From: Streptomyces cellulosae
GTDB taxonomy: Bacteria; Actinomycetota; Actinomycetes; Streptomycetales; Streptomycetaceae
Length of the DNA: 64,000 nt
Direction: 5' to 3'
Assembly (NCBI RefSeq): GCF_000721105.1
Contig: NZ_JOEV01000001.1
Coordinates: 310,001 to 374,000, forward strand
Below the pieces are notes generated by a model. It saw nothing but the letters and a program-made list of their open reading frames with translations. It had not been told where the DNA came from and ran no database searches. This document shows positions 59,178 through 64,000 of this stretch, in pieces. The first letter of the stretch is position 1. Every line of letters starts with the position of its first letter. The position numbers and the translations under genes were made by a program.

Positions 59178-59984
59178 ATGACTTCTTCAGCACATCCGCG
59201 CGTCCGCACACGCGCGCTGACCGGCGCGATGGCCGCTCTCGGCCTATCGGTTGGCATGATCATGACCAGCGGAGCGCTCACCCCGGCGGCCGCCGCCACC
59301 TGGCCCACCGCGAACGGCAGCCAGGCGGTCTCCTCCACCATCTCGGTGTCCGGCACCAAGGACTACGGGATGAAGCGCCTCTACGGCAGCGGTGCCCTGG
59401 GCAGCGACGGCCAGGACGAGGACCAGGGACCGATCCTGGAACTGGCCGCCGGTGCCGTCCTCAAGAACGTCATCATCGGCGCCCCGGCGGCCGACGGCAT
59501 CCACTGCAAGGGCAGCTGCACGCTGCAGAACGTGTGGTGGGAGGACGTCGGCGAGGACGCGGCAACGTTCCTCGGCTCCTCGTCGTCGAACGTGTACACC
59601 ATCTCCGGAGGTGGCGCGAAGGAAGCCAGCGACAAGGTGTTCCAGTTCAACGGCGCCGGAACGCTGAACGTGTCGAACTTCGCGGTGAAGAACTTCGGCA
59701 CGTTCGTGCGCTCCTGCGGCAACTGCTCCACGCAGTACAAGCGGACGATCAACCTCAACACCATCGAGGCGACCTACAAGGGCAGCAAGCTCGTCGGCAT
59801 CAACACCAACTACGGCGACAGCGCGACCCTGAGGGGCATCACGATCGTCGGGGACAGCAGCAAGAAGATCATCCCGTGCCAGAAGTACATCGGCAACAAC
59901 TCGGGCAAGGAGCCGACCACGAACGGGTCCAACCCGGACGGCACCTACTGCAAGTACTCCACCTCGGACATCACCTACAAGTGA
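59178..59984 (+). CDS. Secreted PL3 family pectate lyase
   Basis: 268 residues. Signal peptide to about residue 39 (LTGAMAALGLSVGMIMTSGALTPAAAA). The PL3 right-handed helix is clear: GPILELAAGAVLKNVIIGAPAADGIHCKGSCTLQNVWWEDVGEDAATF, with Cys pair and acidic Ca ligands, then VRSCGNCSTQYKR and GITIVGDSSKKIIPCQKY. It cleaves polygalacturonate by beta-elimination outside the cell. It starts 32 bp after the PL1 remnant and may use the same upstream promoter. It is followed by a long stem-loop terminator. Confidence 0.94.
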   Translation: MTSSAHPRVRTRALTGAMAALGLSVGMIMTSGALTPAAAATWPTANGSQAVSSTISVSGTKDYGMKRLYGSGALGSDGQDEDQGPILELAAGAVLKNVIIGAPAADGIHCKGSCTLQNVWWEDVGEDAATFLGSSSSNVYTISGGGAKEASDKVFQFNGAGTLNVSNFAVKNFGTFVRSCGNCSTQYKRTINLNTIEATYKGSKLVGINTNYGDSATLRGITIVGDSSKKIIPCQKYIGNNSGKEPTTNGSNPDGTYCKYSTSDITYK

Positions 59985-60008
59985 TCCGTGTGAGGTGAGG
60001 TGAGAGGC

Positions 60009-60047
60009 GGTCGTACGAAGCGTCCCTGCACGGCGCTTCGTACGGCC
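60009..60047 (+). terminator. 14-bp stem-loop terminator after PL3 pectate lyase
   Basis: The arm at 60009-60022 (GGTCGTACGAAGCG) pairs with 60034-60047 (CGCTTCGTACGGCC) with one G:T wobble over an 11-nt loop, 25 bp after the stop at 59984. Confidence 0.85.
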
Positions 60048-60051
60048 GCCG

Positions 60052-60138
60052 CGTCATGCACGAAGGACATGCGACCGCCGCGTCATGCACGAAGGACATG
60101 CGACCGCCGCGTCATGCACGAAGGACATGCGACCGCGG
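60052..60138. repeat. 29-bp perfect tandem repeat, three copies
   Basis: Units start at 60052, 60081 and 60110 (unit begins CGTCATGCACGAAGGACATG) and are identical except for the last bases of copy 3. They lie between the PL3 terminator and the stop of the convergent PaaX-like gene. They are not coding in any meaningful frame. Confidence 0.9.
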
Positions 60139-60140
60139 CG

Positions 60141-60899
60141 TCACACCTCCCGCGCGACCTGGGGAACCGTGTCCGCCAACTCATCCTGGTAGTCCGTGTA
60201 CGCGGCGCGCAGGTCCGTGCCCGGCCAGTCCGCCGGCAGGAGCGGGGGCGGCAGGACGGGATCGGCGAGCAGATGGCGTACGACGGCCGCGAACGCGGTG
60301 AGCCGGTCGGCCGGCCGGTCCGTGCGGGCCACGTGGGCGAGCAGGGCGCGGGCCGTGGCGGCCCAGGCGTCCAGGGGCCACAGGCTCGCCGCCAGTTCGG
60401 GGGCTGGCCGCTCGGGACGGGCCGTGTAGTGCTGGGCCACCGAGGCGAGGTCGCCGGGGAGCGGTCGGCGCAGGTTGGCGGGCCGGAGCCAGACTCCCTC
60501 GCGGAGTTCGGCGAGCCGGAGCCTGGTCAACCGGGCGCGCAGTTCGGCGCGTTCGGCGGGGCCGCGGCCCGTCGCGGTGACCACCACCATCTCCCAGTCG
60601 CCGTCCCACGCGCGCGTGCGCGGGTGCACGGCGTCGTCCTGACGGCGCTGACGCGCGAGCAGACGGTCGCTGAGGCGGTGCACGGAGTCCGTGCGCTGCA
60701 GATCGCCGGCGGCCACCATCCGGCTGAGCGCGGCCCGCAGCGTGGATCCGCCGACGCCGAAGGGCTCCACCGCACGCACCAGGTCCTTCACGGCCAGCTC
60801 CGGTGGATGCGCGCCGAGCAGCAGGCTCAGCACGACCGACCGGGCGGACAACGGCCGCAGGTCGATCCCACCCGGCTCCACCGACACGTTCCTCCGCAT
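60141..60899 (-). CDS. PaaX family transcriptional regulator
   Basis: 252 residues. LRPLSARSVVLSLLLGAHPPELAVKDLVRAVEPFGVGGSTLRAALSRMVAAGDLQRT is the PaaX winged-helix domain. WDGDWEMVVVTATGRGPAERAELRARLTRLRLAELREGVWLRPANL is the PaaX-like dimer core, and a PaaX_C domain follows. In E. coli PaaX senses phenylacetyl-CoA. The ATG at 60899 lacks a good ribosome site; a GTG at 60881 has GGAGG 9 nt upstream and is an alternative. Divergent from an acyl-CoA dehydrogenase, which is its likely target. Confidence 0.88.
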   Translation of the reverse strand: MRRNVSVEPGGIDLRPLSARSVVLSLLLGAHPPELAVKDLVRAVEPFGVGGSTLRAALSRMVAAGDLQRTDSVHRLSDRLLARQRRQDDAVHPRTRAWDGDWEMVVVTATGRGPAERAELRARLTRLRLAELREGVWLRPANLRRPLPGDLASVAQHYTARPERPAPELAASLWPLDAWAATARALLAHVARTDRPADRLTAFAAVVRHLLADPVLPPPLLPADWPGTDLRAAYTDYQDELADTVPQVAREV

Positions 60900-60904
60900 G
60901 GTCA

Positions 60905-60915
60905 CGTACTGTACG
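60905..60915. promoter_or_regulatory. Palindrome CGTAC-T-GTACG between PaaX-like and acyl-CoA dehydrogenase genes
   Basis: A perfect 11-bp palindrome 5 bp upstream of the PaaX-like ATG, placed to affect its transcription start. Candidate operator for the regulator, by position only. Confidence 0.55.
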
Positions 60916-60963
60916 GGCGCCCCTCGTATTGCATTCTTGCTACAACCGCAGCAGGAGTGCAAC

Positions 60964-62628
60964 ATGGGGAGTATGGTCTCGATCCCCGTGCACGAGCACG
61001 CCGCCACCCACGACGTCACCAACCAGCCCCCTCCGCTCGCCCCGTACGACGCGTCCGAGGACATGGCCCTGCTGGAGGGGCTGCGCCGGGAGGGCGCCGG
61101 CTGGGCCGAGGAGGACATCCGGCGGCTCGGGCTCAGATCCGGCAGCGCCGAGGCCCAGGAGTGGGGCGAACAGGCCAACACCCACGCACCCGTCCTGCGC
61201 ACGCACGACCGGTACGGCCACCGCGTGGACGAGGTCGAGTTCCATCCGAGCTGGCACCACCTGATGCGGGTCGCGGTCACCGAGGGGCTCGCGGGAGCCC
61301 CCTGGGCGGACGCCCGGCCAGGAGCCCATGTGGCGCGTACGGCGGGCGGCCTGGTGTGGGGGCACACCGACGCCGGGCATGGCTGCCCGACGTCGATGAC
61401 GTACGCGGCGATCCCCGCCCTGCGCAAGGAGCCGGAGCTCGCGAAGGTCTACGAGCCCCTGCTCACCGGCCGCGCGTACGAGCCGGAGCTCAGGGCGCCG
61501 ACCGAGAAGCGCGGTCTGCTGGCGGGCATGGGGATGACCGAGAAACAGGGCGGCTCGGACGTCCGGACGAACACCACGGCGGCCACGCCCACCGCCGAGC
61601 CCGGCGTGTACACGTTGCGCGGGCACAAGTGGTTCACGTCGGCGCCGATGTGCGACCTCTTCCTGGTGCTGGCGCAGGCTCCGGGCGGCCTGTCCTGCTT
61701 TCTCGTGCCGCGTGTCCTGCCGGACGGCAGCCGCAACACCTTCCGCATCCAGCGGCTCAAGGACAAGCTGGGCAACCGGTCCAACGCCTCCTGTGAGCCC
61801 GAGTTCGACGGGACGGTGGCCTGGCTGGTCGGGCCGGAGGGCCAGGGCGTCAAGACGATCATCGAGATGGTCAACTGCACCCGCCTGGACTGCGTGATGA
61901 TGTCGGCCACGCTGATGCGCAAGACGCTCGTCGAGGCCGGACATCATGTGCGCCACCGCAGCGCGTTCGGGGCGCGGTTGCTCGACCAGCCGCTGATGCG
62001 CAACGTGCTGGCCGATCTCGCGCTGGAGTCCGAGGCGGCGACGACGCTCACCCTGCGGCTGGCGGGGGCGGCCGACCGTGCGGTGCGCGGGGACGCCGGG
62101 GAGCAGGCGTTCCGGCGGATCGCGACCGCCGTCGGCAAGTACTGGGTCACCAAACGAGGCCCGGCCTTCACCGCGGAGGCCCTGGAGTGCCTCGGCGGCA
62201 ACGGCTACGTCGAGGAGTCGGGCATGCCCCGCCACTACCGCGAGGCCCCCCTGCTGTCGATCTGGGAGGGCTCGGGGAACGTCAACGCCCTCGATGTGCT
62301 GCGGGCGTTGCGACGACAGCCCGGGGCCGCCGACGCCCTGTTCGGCGAACTCGCCCTGGCGCAGGGGGCGGACGCCCGACTGGACGCGGCCGTGACGCGG
62401 CTGAAGGAGCAGTTGACGCAGGCGTCGGAGGCGGGTGCGCGGCGGCTGGTGGAGCTGATGGCCCTCGCCCTGCAGGCCTCCCTCCTGGTCCGGCACGCCC
62501 CGCCCGCCGTCGCCGACGCGTTCTGCGCGACCCGGCTCGGCGGCGACTGGGGCCACGCCTTCGGCACCCTTCCCGACACCGCCGGTCTGGACGGGATCCT
62601 GAGACGCGCGCTGACGTCCGGACCCTGA
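60964..62628 (+). CDS. Acyl-CoA dehydrogenase family protein (AidB-like)
   Basis: 554 residues, longer than the ~380 of ordinary acyl-CoA dehydrogenases and like the AidB/ACAD11-type branch. FAD-binding segments GMGMTEKQGGSDVRTNTT and KWFTSAPMCDLFLVLAQ, KLGNRSNASCEPEFDG, and the C-terminal CLGGNGYVEESGMPRHYREAPLLSIWEGSGNVNALDVLR are all present. AidB-like proteins are linked to alkylation-damage protection or to oxidation of isovaleryl-CoA-like substrates. The ATG at 60964 has AGGAG 6 nt upstream. Divergent from a PaaX-like regulator. Confidence 0.9.
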   Translation: MGSMVSIPVHEHAATHDVTNQPPPLAPYDASEDMALLEGLRREGAGWAEEDIRRLGLRSGSAEAQEWGEQANTHAPVLRTHDRYGHRVDEVEFHPSWHHLMRVAVTEGLAGAPWADARPGAHVARTAGGLVWGHTDAGHGCPTSMTYAAIPALRKEPELAKVYEPLLTGRAYEPELRAPTEKRGLLAGMGMTEKQGGSDVRTNTTAATPTAEPGVYTLRGHKWFTSAPMCDLFLVLAQAPGGLSCFLVPRVLPDGSRNTFRIQRLKDKLGNRSNASCEPEFDGTVAWLVGPEGQGVKTIIEMVNCTRLDCVMMSATLMRKTLVEAGHHVRHRSAFGARLLDQPLMRNVLADLALESEAATTLTLRLAGAADRAVRGDAGEQAFRRIATAVGKYWVTKRGPAFTAEALECLGGNGYVEESGMPRHYREAPLLSIWEGSGNVNALDVLRALRRQPGAADALFGELALAQGADARLDAAVTRLKEQLTQASEAGARRLVELMALALQASLLVRHAPPAVADAFCATRLGGDWGHAFGTLPDTAGLDGILRRALTSGP

Positions 62629-62663
62629 GTCCCTGCACACAGTCACGCCCCGATTCCGCTTCG

Positions 62664-62686
62664 TTGTCAGTGCCGTGGTGAAGACT
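62664..62686 (+). promoter_or_regulatory. Candidate LexA-independent DNA-damage (PafBC/RecA-NDp-type) promoter
   Basis: TTGTCAGTG (62664-62672), 8 bp, AAGACT (62681-62686). The known motif is TTGTCRGTG-N8-TANNNT, so only the first base of the -10 differs. It lies 35 bp upstream of the HEAT-repeat protein's GTG. Confidence 0.6.
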
Positions 62687-62721
62687 CACGATCAGGTGGT
62701 GCTTCGCCTGGGGAGGACAAC

Positions 62722-64000
62722 GTGTTCACGGGGATCGACGAAGTCGACTGGGCCGCGCTGCGGCATGCGCACGGCAGCGCGGAGGACGTGCCCGGACTCC
62801 TGCGGGGGCTGGCCTCGCGGGACCCGGCCGAGCGGGAGGACGCGCTGGACCGGATGTACGGCACGCTGCACGACCAGGGCACCGTGTACGACTCGACACT
62901 CGCCTGCGTTCCGTTTCTGCTCGCGCTCGCGGGCGACGAGACTGTGCCGGATCGGGACGGGATAGTCGAACTGCTGGTGAGCGTGGGGACCGTGGGTCAG
63001 GAGGGGGAGGGCGGTCCCCGTCGCGCGAGCGGTGGCGCCCCGGGTCTGGTGAACGGGTTCGGTGGCAGCGGGGCGCCGGCCGCTGACGTGATCCGGGCCG
63101 GGGCCGAGGTCTTCGTGCGGCTGGCCGGGGACGCGGACGCCGCGGTGCGCCGGGCGGCCGCGGGTGCGCTGGTGCGGTTCCTGGATGAACCGGCCCGGGT
63201 TCTGGGGGTGCTGCGGGAACGGATCGCGGTGGAGCGGAACGACTGGGTGCTGCTCGCGCTCATGGAGAGCCTCGGCCTGTTCGTACGACGGCACCCCGCG
63301 TACGCCGGCGAGGCGCTGGAGCCGCTGGTGGCACGGAGCGGGCCTCCGTACGAACCGGGGCTGCGGCTCGCGGCGCTCGGTCAGCTCGTCAGGTGCGCTC
63401 CCGGCCGTGTCCCGTCCGACCTGGTGCCCCTCGCGGTCCGGCTGCTCAGGGAACGCTCAGCGGGGCGGACCGTGCGGCGGGAGAAGGCGCACGGGTCCGG
63501 CAAGGAGACGCTCGGGCGCCGTCTGCATCGACTCTGGCCGGTGGACGAGGAGGGCTCCCATCTGCTGCGCTCCCTCCACACCGCGCTCGACGACCGGCTG
63601 GCCGACCGGACCGCCCTCCTCGAGGGGCAGCTGACCAGCCCGGACCCGACCGACCGCTGCAACGCCGTGTGGATGGCGGCCGGGTTGCTGCGCGAGTGGC
63701 GGACCGACCACACCGGACCGGTCACTCTGATCGGGCACCAACTGGGCGAAGAGGACGGCCGGTTGTCCGAAGCGGCAGTGTCCGTGCTCATGGATCTGTT
63801 CGGCCTGGCGGGGCCGGCCGCCGATCGTCTCGCCGCGCTGGTGGCCTCCCGGCCCGACCGGTGGGTGCGGCGGTGCCGGCGTGGGACGCCGTTGCTCGGC
63901 GGCCCGCTCAAGGCCCTGGCCCGGTGCGGGGATCCGCGGGCGGTGCCGGTTCTCGCGGAGGTGCTGGCGGGGCCGGACGTCCCCGGTGATCTGGGGCCTG
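62722..64000 (+). CDS. HEAT-repeat-like protein (C-terminus beyond window)
   Basis: At least 426 codons from the GTG at 62722 (GGGGAGGA upstream), open to the window edge. Recurrent helical units such as DVPGLLRGLASRDPAEREDALDRMYGTL, LAGDADAAVRRAAAGALVRFL, VERNDWVLLALMESLGLFV and SPDPTDRCNAVWMAAGLL fit HEAT/PBS-lyase-type repeats forming a superhelix for protein or nucleic acid binding. A Gly/Pro-rich insertion sits near residues 90-110. No enzymatic motif is visible. The preceding DNA-damage-type promoter suggests a stress role. Confidence 0.8.
   Translation, partial: MFTGIDEVDWAALRHAHGSAEDVPGLLRGLASRDPAEREDALDRMYGTLHDQGTVYDSTLACVPFLLALAGDETVPDRDGIVELLVSVGTVGQEGEGGPRRASGGAPGLVNGFGGSGAPAADVIRAGAEVFVRLAGDADAAVRRAAAGALVRFLDEPARVLGVLRERIAVERNDWVLLALMESLGLFVRRHPAYAGEALEPLVARSGPPYEPGLRLAALGQLVRCAPGRVPSDLVPLAVRLLRERSAGRTVRREKAHGSGKETLGRRLHRLWPVDEEGSHLLRSLHTALDDRLADRTALLEGQLTSPDPTDRCNAVWMAAGLLREWRTDHTGPVTLIGHQLGEEDGRLSEAAVSVLMDLFGLAGPAADRLAALVASRPDRWVRRCRRGTPLLGGPLKALARCGDPRAVPVLAEVLAGPDVPGDLGP

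Overview
The window is a GC-rich chromosomal segment with codon use, GTG/TTG starts, AGGAGG-type ribosome binding sites and gene families typical of Streptomyces. Support for this includes collagen-rich Ser/Thr kinases, DUF5134, DUF6214, DUF6421 and DUF6986 proteins, an F420-dependent reductase, a Cys-containing leader peptide and a single TTA codon. It looks like chromosomal-arm or arm-proximal DNA with mixed housekeeping and accessory functions. No rRNA, tRNA, CRISPR array, insertion sequence, prophage or secondary-metabolite synthase was recognised. About 62 protein-coding loci are supported; one is a pseudogene and two run off the window edges.

Layout. 0-6 kb: edge of a membrane (probably sensor kinase) gene; a TetR regulator divergent from an F420-dependent nitroreductase-like gene with a duplicated composite operator between them; a geranylgeranyl-reductase-type flavoprotein; an M20 peptidase; an MBL-fold hydrolase carrying the only TTA codon found; and a protein-kinase-like gene. 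6-12.3 kb: a five-gene oligopeptide ABC importer operon in the order permease, binding lipoprotein, permease, ATPase, ATPase. 12.7-18.4 kb: a P-loop/NUDIX fusion, a small secreted peptide, a TIGR01777-type epimerase, a ROK sugar kinase divergent from a LacI regulator, and a GGCT-like gene. 18.4-25.2 kb: a large transmembrane Ser/Thr kinase with collagen-like tracts, a DUF6986 aldolase-like gene with an inverted-repeat operator, a secreted endonuclease/exonuclease/phosphatase protein, and etfB-etfA.

25.4-27.1 kb is a thiol/sulfur-flavoured cluster: a flavin reductase preceded by a 26-residue Cys-ending leader peptide and an 18-bp tandem repeat, then an anchored thioredoxin-like protein divergent from a DUF4395 membrane protein. 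27.2-36.6 kb: acyltransferase, B3/4 plus transglutaminase-like operon, a compact DUF6421-SDR-threonine aldolase operon, glycerophosphodiesterase, two GNAT and two VOC proteins. 36.7-45.9 kb: nucleotidyltransferase-like protein, a large CBM-bearing glycosidase, FUSC-MarR operon, DUF5134, M56 peptidase, PAP2 phosphatase, Tat-exported protein. 46-55.7 kb: HAD hydrolase, TetR, LVIVD-repeat protein, DUF305 lipoprotein, DUF6214, FprA-type ferredoxin reductase, NCS2 permease, and ArsR regulator divergent from an old-yellow-enzyme gene with twin operators.

55.7-60 kb is a plant-cell-wall degradation island: CE1 esterase with CBM2, GH62 arabinofuranosidase, a decayed PL1 pectate lyase whose promoter/operator is still visible, and an intact PL3 pectate lyase. 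LacI-type boxes sit upstream of GH62 and of the decayed lyase. 60-64 kb: PaaX-like regulator divergent from an AidB-like acyl-CoA dehydrogenase, and a HEAT-repeat protein (runs off the right edge) preceded by a sequence very close to the LexA-independent (PafBC/RecA-NDp) DNA-damage promoter.

The main regulatory picture is local: most regulators sit next to, or divergent from, their likely targets, and a matching palindrome can be seen in the shared intergenic space. Functions are inferred from recognised motifs and family resemblance; no database search was possible.
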